Assembly: GCA_013400975.1 (NCBI GenBank)
Contig: WBMZ01000358.1
Location: forward strand, 62,001-126,000
Direction of reading: 5' to 3'
Source: Atrichornis clamosus
Lineage: Eukaryota; Chordata; Aves; Passeriformes; Menuridae
DNA: 64,000 nt
The notes beneath the pieces are model-generated. The model was given only the letters and a program-made list of their open reading frames with translations, searched no databases and was not told the DNA's origin. A program made the position numbers and the translations under genes. Positions 10,359 to 22,889 of the stretch are shown here, in pieces. Each line of letters opens with the position of its first letter. Position 1 is the stretch's first letter.

Positions 10359-13300
10359 AGATCTAATCCAGTATGAAACAAAATCCTCTGTTGCATGACA
10401 CTGTGAGTGAGGCATGCCTTAACATAAACTAGCCCTTGATATTATGTTGCAGAGAGATAAAAATGCACAAATTTAATTATCCTTCCTCCTCCTTACAAAT
10501 AATTTGAAAACCAATTCATAGAGCACATTACTACCGTATGACCCTTGGGATACTTTCCTTGTTCCTCATTTCTTTGTCATTACATTCTTTTATAATTACA
10601 GCAGGAAGCTGCCACTACTGCTCAACATCAGCTCTCCATATGAAATGCAAAATGCAGCCCGTCCAGGGAGCAGAACAAGAAGGATTCAGACAGTTATTTA
10701 AGTAAGTTTACTTAATAAAAGCATGTTTTGCTGGTACCCTCCCAGTAGAGCGTAAGGACTTGAACAGCAAAGAGGAAGGGTAGAATTTCATCCCTCTATT
10801 TTCAGGTAAGTCTCCTGAAGACTGCATGGTGTTTTCCCCATTGGGAGAGGCCTCAAGGAGGTCAGGAGCAGTTGGGAAAGCAAGAGAGGGACATAGGTAA
10901 CACAACATCACAAAGCACATGGCTCACTTGGACATAGTCATTAGGCTTTCCTGCTGAAATGACTCAAGAGGGGAAATACAAAACTGAAGGAAGCTCACAG
11001 AACTAAAAATCTGCAATAATTCCATTAAGAAACACTGAAGTACAGTGAGTGTGTCTGTGGAATAGGTTTCAAATGCTGGGCTGCTAACGAGGCTAAACCA
11101 CTTAAATTATGACTCTCAAAGTAGGTGTTATTTTATTTAGATGACTTAGCCGTCAGGGACACAGCTGAGGTGCTGAAACACAGGTGCTTGGTTGGATGTT
11201 AATGCTGCTATTGTCTGAGCAGGTCTCTGCAGCGGAGCGGAGCCACCAGTGCTCACCCTGAGACAAACTGCTCCCCGGGCCGTGCAGGCAGTCCTCCCCA
11301 GAGACACAACTCAGGCGGCTGACGCCATTTCATGAGCCAAGGGAAATCCCCCTGATCTCAAGATACTGACCCAAGGACACAGAGCTGCTGTAGATACTGC
11401 ACTGTATCTGACAGGGTTCTCCTTGTGCCTTGGATGCAGACATGATTCTTACATTCGTCCTTGTTCTTCACTTGTGAGCCGTAAGGAATGGCATTAAAAA
11501 GATGCATTAATTTGATTCTTCTTTTTCATGATAGAAAGTTATGTGCTGGCAGTATGAATATGCTGAATGCTCCAGAAATTAATACACTGGGCTTCAAGAT
11601 CCTTTTGCTTCCCCAGGCTCAAACACAAGCTTCCTAGACCATATTTAAGACAAGTGAGATGTAGAAGATGTCACAGATAAAGCTTAACCCTGAAAACATG
11701 CCTTCAAACTTAAACTTTTGGGGACTGACACTTTGGGCACTGTGCTCAGGCTGTGGGAGCTGAACAGTTGGGGAAACCAGATGGTCTGGGATTGCCCACC
11801 TGGGATTATTTTGCAAAGTGGTTGCCCCAGTTCTCAGAATCAAAATCTTTTAGAGGTTGTCCTCTTACCTCTGTAACTGCAGAGACAGACACAGACGTTG
11901 CATGAGCCTGGTCAGAACTGGAAACCTGCCTTGTTCACAAACCATGAAGTACATTGTTCCCTTTGGAATGTCTAAAAGAAATAATTTCATGGAAACCTTT
12001 TGCTTTTTTAAGATCTCAGTCTTTCCATTAAAAAATCCCATTTCTCTGTAAAAGAGATGCAGTATAATACCCTGATCAGAGATCAGGAAAGAAAATAAAA
12101 TCAAATTCCCACTTAAAAACAGTGGAATGAATGGCATATCTAAGTTGTGGCCCAAAATATGTGGGTCAAAGTTATACATGAGAAACATCTATTTTAATTA
12201 ATAGGATGCATTACATGTAATGATGGAACCCAAAATCAGATTTACAAGTTGTTAAATATTTCAGAATATTTCTAAATTAACAACAAATCTTGCTTATATT
12301 CTCTTCACACAACTATATTTTGTTTTATTTACATAGTAGTAGATACCTAGGAATGTGTAAACAATGATTACATCACTTTATTTTGTTATGTAAGCATATT
12401 CATTTTGGGTTTAGAACTAGTGAGAAAACCATTATTTTTTTCCCCATAAAATTTCAGTTTTAATTGGAAAACTAAAACATCAAAAGACTAAAGCTAATAG
12501 AGCAAATATTTTGATTCAAAATAGGGCTGTGATTTTCTTGTCTTCCTCTTCTCCTCCATCAGGCAAGTTTTTCATTTCATATAGGTGATGATCACAGATA
12601 TTTGTTCTTTCTCTGTCTAGAAACTTGGCAAAGGATTTATGCTTCTTAAGTTAGCATCCTTTTGGTTCTCCATACATCTCTTCTTTATTAAACACAGATT
12701 CCACCAATCTGTGATGCAATCAAGGAAAATGATCACATTATTTATGAGGCAGCCTGTGAAATTCATCTGATAATGTATTTGAAAAATGAGCTCTTCTAAG
12801 TTAAGGCCAATATTAGTCAAATAGCACTTCTTCCAAAGTCAGCTGGGCAACAGAGCATACTAAATATTTTTCTGGGCTGGTATAAATATGCTATCTCATT
12901 TCAATTTACACATGTCATTGGAAGGGGTAGAAGTTTTGGCATGGGGATTTGAAATGCCTGTCCTTTGAAACCAGCTTTTTGAAATTCACAGATAGAGACA
13001 TCAGTGAGCTCCTACTCTCTTGCCAGCAAACAAGGAAATCTGCAGGAGGCCTGAAACTCTGAAACGGCTGAGAAACAGAAATGTTTTGTTTAAGTTGTAC
13101 ATACCAAATGCCAATATGGAATATGCTTAAAATAAGGGGGTTTAACCACAACACATCCAGCTAATTGGTGCCCAATAAAGTTCCTAGTCCTGCCTATCTA
13201 AAACACCCACTTTTTACGAAGCAAGTTCTCCATCCCATGGCTTCTCAGGTTTCTTGCTGGTTATTTGTACAGAGATTGCCTGAAAGAGCATGGTTTAAAG

Positions 13301-13883
13301 TGCTTTAGTGCTACATGCAGGTGTGCAGAGAAATTTTGTGACACTGAAAAGCTGGGGCAGATATCTCAGTGGGAGCAGAAGGTACAGAGTAAAGCCAAAA
13401 TTACCTACTACAGCAGAGTCTGATTAGGATAAGGGTACTACACGCTATCAGAAAAACAGAGACAAATAACTTTTTTGAAGAAGAAAATATATGCTGGGAA
13501 AAATTAGAATATGTTTACCAAGACTCTCAAAGTCCCTCTGAATGTTTTTGCTTCATATTGAAGAAGGCAAAGACCAGGCACTGGCAGCACTGTCACTGAA
13601 TCTGAAAATAATCATTTTCTGCTCAACAATGCTCATGATTAGATGTTATGTCGCAAAGGGAAGTTTTGAAACTTCGAGTAATATTTAAGATTATGTAGAA
13701 AAATGCTAAGTATTCAAAATATTTTTCTTTTGTTTTCAGTGCTTTCCTTAGTTTAACTTTGTAGTTTCACATAAAAGACATGCTCTGGAGTAGAGCTACT
13801 CCGATAGTTGGTGAGTTTTGCTGTTTATAACTCCAGTAAAGTAAAATTTTACACTCACAGAAGTATGAAAAGTGAAACGTTCT
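10359..13883. other. Unassigned non-coding DNA with a small CpG-containing patch
   Basis: Mostly AT-rich with no recognisable gene. A short patch at about 11219-11335 is unusually GC-rich and carries several CpGs (for example GCGGAGCGGAG and CCCCGGGCCGTG), in contrast to its surroundings. Open frames are up to 107 codons on the minus strand (11865-12188), but these show no protein-family motif. Confidence 0.55.
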
Positions 13884-13996
13884 GCTTTTTTTCTTTCCCT
13901 TATCTTTTTCCTTTTCCTTTTTGTTTTGTTCTTTTCTTTTTCTTTTTCTCTTTCTTTTTCTCTTTTTCTTTTTTCTTCTTTTTCTTTTTCTTTTTC
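13884..13996. repeat. Polypyrimidine (CT-rich) low-complexity tract
   Basis: About 113 bp of almost pure T and C on the plus strand, built from CTTTTT/CTTTTTC units with two isolated G residues. Long predicted frames across it (K/E/R-rich on the minus strand, F/S/L-rich on the plus strand) are low-complexity artefacts. Tracts like this often derive from retrotransposon tails or slippage, and here no element could be tied to it. Confidence 0.95.
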
Positions 13997-16756
13997 ATTG
14001 GATATTGGTGGTGTACAAGGGCAATGGACCACATGGTGGTCAGAATCTCATGTTGTCCCTAGAATAAGTCTCCGAGCGTCACTGTCAGAGGTAGAACACT
14101 CCTGAGGGGGTATCAAGGTCCAATCCAATAGACCATTACTTACATTCCTAGGTTTAGGATAGGTCTCATTCCTAATGCCTGTCCTGTTGCAGTGGACAGT
14201 AAGGAATCTAAATTTTCTTGCTTTCTTTCATTTGTGAGAATGCAGGATAATATGGTCATTTAGACTATCCAGTGATGAATGCAATCAAATACAAAACAAA
14301 ACTGCTAATATTCCCAAGGAACATTACTACTGTCAAGCACAGTAAAACTGCATTTTAAGAACCTTTTTAATCTCTTCAAACACCAGCCTACCATATGTCA
14401 GAAAAGTTATTTTAAAAGACCTCTCTGCCTTTGATGTGCTAACAAATTGAGAAATGACAACAGATATGGAAAAATAAGTGGTGGGTCAGTCAGGAATTCA
14501 AGAGCACTACTGTGAAAGGGGTATAAAAGAACAGCTGAAAAGTTTAGCTGGGAAAATACAAATAATATTTTAACTGCACAATAATATGAAAAGTAACAAG
14601 TTGCAGGGGGAAAAAGGTAAATCCCACAGTGGCAAATATCAGCTGAGGCTTTGTGAAAATAAACAATTACTTGTGCTCTGTAGGAAAGGAGAATCACGAA
14701 TTTGAAGTCTTCTAACTGTGAAAAACAAAATGTCTTTCAGGTGAAAGACTCTGAGAGAAATGATTGTGCGAAAATAATCAGGCAAGACAGAAAATTCTAA
14801 TTATGACCACTCTAAATCATGACCACTTTTATAAGGTTCCTAGAGTGGGAGAGGGCAGGGTAGTAAAAAATGTGCATATTCAGATCCAGTATTACATCTG
14901 AACAGATATCCAGAATTCACTGGCAGGAAGCTATCCAAGTGATCAGAAGGGATTTCTACTACCATTGGGAAATATTTAACCCAAGTATCATTAGATCAAG
15001 TTTATTTTTCATCTGCTCTCTCTGCACAAAGTATCTGACAGTGTTGGAGGAAATCATGCTCTGCCCAAACCTGAGTTGCAAGGGGAGTGCCTCTGGATGG
15101 GAGTGCACCACAGGACAGCTTCGAGTGTTCTTGACCTCTCCAGACTAAGAAATCAGCCCTTGGAGTAAAGTGCATTCTATTCTCATATTTTTATAGAAAA
15201 ATACAACTATAAATGAGATTGTACTAATAGCACATCAAACAGTTCTAATCAGCTACAAAAAATTTAAAGCAACCCGTTCATTTTCACCATTTGAAAATTA
15301 TGGGGCCAAGATTCCAACAAAAAGAAAAGTTGATAGTCAAGTTGTAAACCTTGGAAAATATGACTATGTTATCTAAACAACAATTAAAAATCTGTAACTA
15401 TTAAATCATAAACAATTCTACTATAATTACAAATGTTAGGAACAGTAAGAGACTACATTAAGTGAAGAACTAAGAGAACAGGTATTACAACCCCTGCTGT
15501 TTCTGCAAACATTTTTATTAGCTCAAGAAACAATGGAAAGAGGCCAATGGGAATGAGTTTCTAGAAGCTATTTACCAACTATAAACTAGCAAAGGAACAG
15601 GGAATTCTAGTTACATTGCAAGCTGTTAAAATGGTTTTTTCTCGTTCTCTTTTTTCCCCAAATGGCTGTTCACTATGAAAAATGACTCTCTGTCAGCAGA
15701 TACCCTTCATAACCCACCCTGATCAGCAAGCCTTCATTGCTTTATTGAGACAAGCAGGCAGTAACTAAAACATTTCACATAAATTGAGCTAAAAATGCAG
15801 AAACAAGCTTTTGCCATGTGAGAACAGAAACCAAAGAACAAATCTGGATCCACCCAGTCAAATCAATTAGCAATTAGCAGTCCGTTCTGAACTATTTCTT
15901 GAATCAAGTCTTCTCAAATGCAGTTGTGCAAGATGATTTACAGACTAAAAAACTTTTGAATTGCTTTAGGCAGTGATTACTGTTATTACAAACACTTACT
16001 ATTCCTACAGTTGTCAAGTATAAACACTGTTTCTTGGTTGTATATGATAAACAGAGCATGGTGATCAACTTTTTTTAATGTTCTGCTTTCTTCTTGTGAA
16101 GAAAGAGGCATAAAGCTTATTCTGTTCATTTAAACCTTATTCAATATTCTTCATACAATTTTTAAAGATTTATCTGTTTGGTTGGAAAATAAGATAATCT
16201 CAAAACTGAAACATTTTACAATACAGCATCAAATGTTACAAAATGTTTAAATCAAAATAATGTGAAAGGCAGTTTGTTCCAAGTTTTTTCTAATTTTGCA
16301 TGACATTTTCTGATTTTAAAAAAAGTCATGCACTGTCCATGATATTTTACTTCCTCATACTAAAGACTTCAATAACTTGTGTTTTACTCCGTTCCTAAAT
16401 TAAAATTTGTCAGAGTGTCTTTCCATGACATGTAAACAGATCAGTCTTTCAGTGACAACCAATAACTGTCTCCATCATAAGTCTCTAAAACACTCAGAGT
16501 TCTGGGCTTAGTGATGTCTCAGCAGATTCCCAAATCCTCGCTGTCCAAGATAGGACCCATTACACTGCTGACTTTGCATTTTTTCCTTAATTTATTCTGT
16601 TCTTTTAACAAGGATTAAAACCACTGAATATTTTTCTTAAATCCTTGCTTTGAGACTGGCCGAGTAACTATGGACCTGGGTTCCCAGCTTCCACCACAAT
16701 GCTGCACCTCACTTACATGGGCTGAGCAGAGTCCTTCCCCATGTTGCCACAGGCAG
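13997..16756. other. Unassigned AT-rich DNA
   Basis: No gene or known repeat was recognised. The stretch 15180-16640 is especially AT-rich with many short A and T runs. A diverged repeat directly after the pyrimidine tract (about 14000-14230) is possible but was not identified. Confidence 0.5.
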
Positions 16757-16927
16757 TTACAGAATCACAGAATCACGGAATCAACTAGGCTGGAAAAGAC
16801 CTTTGAGATTATCAACTCCAACCTATGAACTAGCACCAGCTTATCAACTAAACCATGTCACTAGGTGCCACATCCAGTCTTTTTTTAAACACGTCTGGGG
16901 GTGATGGTGACTCCACCACCTGGAGTT
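16757..16927 (-). mobile_element. Short CR1 LINE 3' fragment (minus strand)
   Basis: The left edge carries the complement of the CR1 terminal repeat (ACAGAATCACAGAATCACGG), followed by blocks such as AGGCTGGAAAAGACCTTTGA, CCAACCTATGAACTAGCACC, CTAAACCATGTCACTAGGTG and GGTGACTCCACCACCTGG. This order matches the 3'-terminal region of a CR1 subfamily read on the opposite strand. The copy is severely 5'-truncated, with only about 170 bp left, so no enzyme domain remains. Confidence 0.9.
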
Positions 16928-19900
16928 GATGATTCAGTTTTCCTGAGAGGCCAGTGAATCATGATCTTCTACTTCTGCACACTGTGGTTTTAACACCAGG
17001 ACACAGAAAGAATACACACCCTTCTACACTTGCCACCACTTTTGCAGATCAAATCTACTTGACCACCATTAGTGGGCACTTTAATATTTTCTTTTTTCTT
17101 TGTCAGCAGCCACCCTCACTTTTGAATTTTGTTATTCTTTTTGGCTATTCTTGAAAGTTTTTTTTTGCTTTCTCTCTTCATAATCAGTTTAAAATTTCAT
17201 GTCAGATTAAATGGTGGGAGAGTTTGCTTCAAAAGAAGAAAAATCAGGATGTTTTAAAGTCCCTTTAAGTCTATTTTTCCCCTCAAATGAACAGAAAAAA
17301 TCAATTATTTCCTAGCAGTATACAATAATTTGTGCTTCTCTATTGATCCAGACTCTCCATAGACAAAGAAAAAAAATGATCTGCTAAGCTACACACAGTA
17401 GAGCAAACCTGTAATCATTAGCTTCAGAAGCACTGAACCTTCCCAGCTGGACTAAGTGGAGAATCTCCATTAGTTGTCACTGGGGAGGTACATATTCTCT
17501 TTGCAGGACAGCAAATTCAAGTGCAAGAACTACAAAAACATGTGAAGGACTGAAATTGCATCCAGAGAAAGGTACCAAGTCTGCTTTCCAGCTTCTTTAT
17601 TTCCCATCTTCCCATTAGGGACTTTCATTAAAGAGTATGTGTTCTGGATGGGAAAAAACATTCTTTTCATCTTGTGGGAAAATTGCAGAATAATATATTT
17701 TTGTCAGGTTGCTGTCAACACCTTCTTACCAGAGCCCTTCTTTCACTAGCTAGCTTGCCCACAAACCAAAGATTTCCAGTCCCCTATTAACCGCAGGAGA
17801 GAATGGCCATGAACATTTGTGACTGCATATAAGTTCACTGTTTCCAATGTCAGGCAGAGAGATAGACACAAAAATACATATCTTGCATGGGAAGAGCATC
17901 TTTTCATCCCTTTAAAAAACAGTGTTGTACTGAAATAAAGGTTTTCCCTTATTAAGATCTTTTACTTAAGAAGATTTGCTGTGTCATAACCGGGGCGGTA
18001 ATACCAGTATGCCATAGACAACCAAAACTATTTCTGCCCATCCAAATTAGTGTGAAAGTGAGAACAGCTAATCCTCATAGAGAAAGAAATGTCAGGACAC
18101 CAAATGTGTTATGCTGAGATCTCTAAGGGCAGACTCACATCCTGTGCAGGAGGGCACAGCCCCTTGCACATCTCCCCAACAAGTCTTGCCCCTGCTCAGG
18201 ACTCTCTGGGTCCTGACTCTAAGCCCTGCCCTCACCCCTGCTGAGCCAGCCCTGCCCCAGCTCTTCCCTTTGTCCGTTCCTCGTGCCACCACGCAGTATC
18301 CAGCCTGTCCTTCCCTGCCATGAGCTTCCTTCTTGCTTCCATTTCCATTTCCCACAGCCTCAGATTTTTTCTCTGAGTCCTCACCCGTTCTCTTCCCATG
18401 AGTTTTGTATTTTTGGTGCACCAATGGCTATACTCCATTTTTTTTTCACCAGATATCAGTTCATCATAGATTATAAGTATAGAACCAGAGCACATTATTC
18501 CACAAAGCATACTAGTTCTGGCTGCTTTCCAGCATAGAATAATATAAATTTCCAGTAAATTATATACGCTTGTAAGAAAGTTACAACACCCTGTTGGGAA
18601 TCCAACATGGCTTCTCTCTATATCACTTTTTTCCCTGCCTGCAATAAATTGCATTATGTGTAAAAATATAGAGCTCTCCAGTATTTTGATATAAATCTAC
18701 CTGAAGAAAGTTAGTACACATCTGACAACATGTATACCAACTGCATATAGCTATAGAACTATTTCTGTTTTGAGGCAAAAAGAATAAAGTTATGGAGATT
18801 AAAACAGTAGTCGCTTGCTCCTTAGGAATAAGAATGAGAAATTAAAATTAGATGGGTAAAGAAACAGACCATTACTTTAATTATATGCTTCCAGATTTAT
18901 TTGCACTTGCTTATTTTGTAAGTAGTATTTTCTACAGGAAATGTGATAATTTGACACAATGCAAATGTTTGCAGGAGAACCTGCAGAAATGAGTTGATGA
19001 AGGCTTTTCCTGATTTTAGTATACGCAGTTTCAGCCTTCATGTTTTGCTGATCTTTATTTTTGTCATCTACTGCTAGTGATGTACAAACTTGCTTTACCT
19101 TTACTTCAATTCCATACACCAAATCCATGATGAGTCACAAACATTGTCAGAAATGTAAGCCTTGCAGAACTATTTCAGGTGTGGGAGTCAGCTAACATGA
19201 GTACTCTGCTAATAGAAGTCACTGCTGCTGTCTAGCTATAGTTTACATGTTTTCTGGTTTGTGTTTGATGGGGAATAAAGATATGAAATTTGCTAGCAGC
19301 AGTACCTGTTAATAACAGTACTGTCTCTCTGGAAGGTGCTGGCAATTTTACTATCAGCATTTTCTCACACAGGTACCCCTGTGAAAGCCTCTGCAGTACA
19401 CTCTGAAGTTATGCACGCTATAGTTTTCCTCTTGGAACCATTCTCAAATGTCAGAATTTTTCATAGCTTTGTAGCAAACTTTAAAATGGTAATTTAGTCT
19501 AATTTTCTGAATCTCATTGTCTTTAAAATCCTCTTAGATAGAGTTGTCCTTCACAGTTTCCAAGTCTCTTCTCTCCCCAATGACAATACAAACCTACCCT
19601 GCATTGTTAAAGGCACAGTCATACCTTCTTAAGCCGTAGCATCTATGTCCACTGATTAAAACTCCTTGGGAGAAAAGTCAGAGAAAGGAGTTCTTCACAG
19701 ATGCAGGATGACAAGCTGAAAGTGTTGATGAAGAAGATACACCCAGCAATTTTCTCAGTTCCTGCTTCCTTCAACTTGAGCGGATGTGGTATAAGATCCA
19801 CAGGCACGGTTTTCCACTCATGTCTTGGGGAGCCATTGAAATTCCTTTCACTTCATTGTGAAGATTTGTGCCTGTGTCAAGTCTGTAATGCCCTGTGATT

Positions 19901-21315
19901 AAATTGTTTGTTCAGCCTCACTTTGTCTCTTCCCTCTACTTACGTCTTAGAAACTGTTCTCAGCCAGAGTCACATAGGAGTTCTCAATGCACCATGTGCA
20001 TGAAGTATTCACTCTTGCCCCGATGTGCACACATGAGCTCCCACAATCAGCCAAGGGGCCTCCCCCCGGTTGGGACTATACTGGTTTCCATCACAGCTTC
20101 TGCTTCTATATGACATTTTGTTCTCAGTACTGGCGAATGATTAATATGTGATAAAAAGGAGAATATCTCTGTGGGAATTATTTCCTTGAAAACATGAAAT
20201 CATTCAATAATGCTTTGAAAAGGCTCTATTGCAAATATTTCCCATCTCTCTCATAATGTCAGTGTGAAAAGTAAGCCAAAAACCTTCTGACAATATTTCT
20301 CTGTTCAGAAGTAGCAGTTCAAGCCTGAGCAATCATCCTGTATACCCTGGTCAGATGTAGGTGAAGATGTAGGTGCTGGTCTGGCAGTGTGTGGTGTCAT
20401 TCCCTGCCTTGCTAAGGGGCTTCCTGCTGCTTTCCCTGTTTGCTGGGTGGCCTTTGAGGCCGGCAGGCACCGTGCCCATCCCAGAACCAGGCTGAGAAAT
20501 TCAGTGCTGACAGGCACTCTTCAGCTGCCTCAGAGCCAAGTGGTCCCAAGTCCACAGCCTCAGAGCAGCCCACCTGATATCAGAACTCCCAGGTACTTCC
20601 AGGCACAGGGGTTTCCCTCTCCAGAGAAGGAAGAAGGTGGGTTTTTCCATCTCTCATTCAGCCAGCCTTGCAGTCTGGGACAGCTCTGGGAATTTGTCTT
20701 GTGCCTCCTTGGGGTGAGCTCTGACTAGGAGCAACACCAACAGACTGAAGACCTGGTAGAAAGAGATATTGTGTGTTCCTGAACTGTGCTACTCCCTTTT
20801 GTGAAAAAATGCAATTACTCTGTTTTGAAATGAAACAGTATCTCAAGTGCTTGAATATTCTTGCAGAAGAGAAGCTTGTTTTCCATCATTTTCTGTAAAA
20901 AGAGAGTATAATAGCAAATGGAGGTCTCACAGCTGTAATGGGTTGACTGAAAAGCATTTCGACAAAATTATTTTCAAGGGAAACACCTTTTCCTTTCCTT
21001 TCTATTGAAATTGGTGTTTTCTCTTGCAAAGCAAAACACTCAAAATATTTCTAGTTTTGCCTCTGGCTTGTCAGGTTTCCTGGATCATGTGTTTCATCTG
21101 GTTTTCCTCTTCCCAAGCTAGACTTCTGCCATAACTTCCATGGTTTTGACCAAAAGTTTTAGTACATGAGGAGCCTGGAAGGTGCTCTCCACACAGGGAA
21201 ACCTGGCGCTGCTGGCATTTATTCACATGCTACCTGACATCAACATTCATACTATGACACCGGTGATGTCATGGTTGCTGCCACGGCACATGGAGCTGTT
21301 GGCCATATGATCACA

Positions 21316-21339
21316 TGAACCCCTGTCCACAGGGGTTCA
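21316..21339. repeat. Perfect inverted repeat, 11-bp arms, 2-bp loop
   Basis: TGAACCCCTGT and ACAGGGGTTCA are exact reverse complements separated by CC. The structure could form a small hairpin in RNA or a cruciform in DNA. No run of T follows and the host is eukaryotic, so this is not called a terminator. Chance occurrence cannot be excluded. Confidence 0.8.
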
Positions 21340-21511
21340 CTTGGGTCCATTATTGCCATTAGACACCTTTGCTTTATTAGCTTCTCATCAATAAGGTTGA
21401 TACCAGGTAGAAAATGTTGTCAGGCTCACTGTGGCTTGCTGTGCATTTACCAGTGAAAGCAAAGGGGAAGGTTATCCTGGCAGTCCAAGTGCTCCAGCCA
21501 GGCTGGACACT

Positions 21512-21536
21512 GCCATGGGCCCTGCTGGCCCATGGC
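21512..21536. repeat. Perfect inverted repeat, 10-bp arms, 5-bp loop
   Basis: GCCATGGGCC and GGCCCATGGC are exact reverse complements around the loop CTGCT. It lies about 170 bp from another perfect inverted repeat. No function is apparent. Confidence 0.8.
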
Positions 21537-22618
21537 TAGAGATAGCAGGGAAGGAAGGCTGTGAATTAGGCCATCTGTGTCTACCTTGGCAAGATTGCCT
21601 GGTACCCAAGCACTTTGATTATTTAAATGTCTGGGTTTGGCTCCCCTAAAACACCTAAATCTTCACCTCTTTTACAAAGTCGTATTTCTTTTCCACTGCA
21701 AACAATCATGTCCTACATTTTTTCCTCCAGCCTTCAACTTACCTTTCTAACCACCACCAAATTCCAGATTGTCCTGTCACCTTTTGTCACAAACATTAAT
21801 TATTCAGGAAAAACAAATAAATCCTTCTGGGATTTGGGGCTTTTTTCTGTTTTTCATCCATCTGGCCAAAATGATAGAATAGCCTTTTTCTGTGCACCCC
21901 TACCAACATAACTGAAATATGTAAGAAGCCAATCTTCCTCCTGGGATGAACTCAAAATATGCAGAGTCTATAGTGAGGCATTATCTTCAAAGAGGCCACC
22001 CATATTTTCCAGGATAAGCTTGTTACTGTTACAGAGCACTGACAGAAAGCTGACAAGGAGTGTTACCAAAACCTTCAAAGTCCACTCAGAATAAAAGTAT
22101 TTTTAAAACCCTTTTCTTAGGAGTGCCCTGGCACTGATGGCTCAGAGAAATATTGTTTAAAAAGCACATGAAACCGTTGTTGTTACAGTAAACATGAATT
22201 AAGTTTAATAGCCTTCTGCCCTCCATTTCAGGCCTTCAAGCGCTCTCAAAAGGTCAATAAAACATTCCCTTTATTATAGTCTGTCAAATAATGCAGACAA
22301 TGCAGGTGAAAGGTTGTCAAATAAGTAAAGAGGAATGTTGTGCTAAGCAGATGGACAGGAACAAACCAAGGCACGTGACCATATGTGCTCCTGAGAGCCT
22401 TTTCTTCCCAAGTACTGGGCAGAGCTGTGGTTCCTCCTCATGGTTCCTCCTGCCCTGATGAGGGAGTTATCCCCTCAGACTGTTCCTCACAGCTGCAAAC
22501 ACACCGCTGGGCTCCATCTCACATTCACACGCCAGCGGGAGCACTGCCTACACAACACCTGTGGCTGTCATGTTGGTACTTAAAGGAATCCTTGAGTGGA
22601 CCACCTGTGTCAGGGGCA

Positions 22619-22845
22619 GTATCACAGGACAGCTTAGGCTGGAAAAAGCTGGAAAGAGATCTCTAGTCCAACCTCCTGCACAAAATCAAGGTCCCTATGC
22701 AGGACTTCCCTGCCTTCAAGGGAGTCAACAGCTCTTCCCAGTTTTGTCTTTTGCAACTTTGCTTAGTATCCCTTCCAGTCCTGTGTCCAAGTCATGTATG
22801 AAAATTTTGAAGACCATAGGGACTAATCCATTAAAACGGTAAGCT
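22619..22845 (-). mobile_element. CR1 LINE fragment A: RT motif C fused to 3' tail (minus strand)
   Basis: On the minus strand, the RT block FKIFIHDLDTGLEGILSK (complement of about 22770-22830) is followed by V-A-K-D where F-A-D-D is expected (complement of 22746-22757), then a DSLEG-like block (about 22705-22727), and then directly the CR1 3' tail, whose sense strand begins GCAGGAGGTTGGACTAGAGA. The C-terminal half of ORF2 is therefore missing: an internal deletion joins the polymerase core to the tail. Motif C is mutated, so no activity is possible. It abuts a second, different CR1 fragment on its right. Confidence 0.85.
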
Positions 22846-22889
22846 CTTGTTTTTGTATGTATAAGATGTTCTTTCTCTTTGCCTGTGAA

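Larger units (their letters stand above)
16928..22618. other. Unassigned non-coding DNA with GC-richer patches and two hairpins
   Basis: No gene was recognised. GC-richer patches at about 18130-18330 and 20330-20730 hold the longest open frames (up to 140 codons, 18232-18654 minus strand), but none has a family motif. Two perfect short inverted repeats lie at 21316-21339 and 21512-21536. The block at 22380-22560 is also GC-richer, with a local near-repeat of GTTCCTCCT. Confidence 0.5.

Noticed and set aside
13796..14105. Lysine/glutamate-rich and phenylalanine/serine-rich open frames of 77-84 codons
   Set aside because: Both are translations of a CT-rich low-complexity tract and have no protein-like composition outside it.
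18232..18654. Minus-strand open frame of 140 codons, lysine/arginine/glycine-rich
   Set aside because: No recognisable domain, and the composition follows a purine-rich strand. No splice or start context supports a gene.
21316..21339. Rho-independent terminator
   Set aside because: The hairpin lacks a following U-run and the sequence is from a vertebrate genome, where this terminator type is not used.
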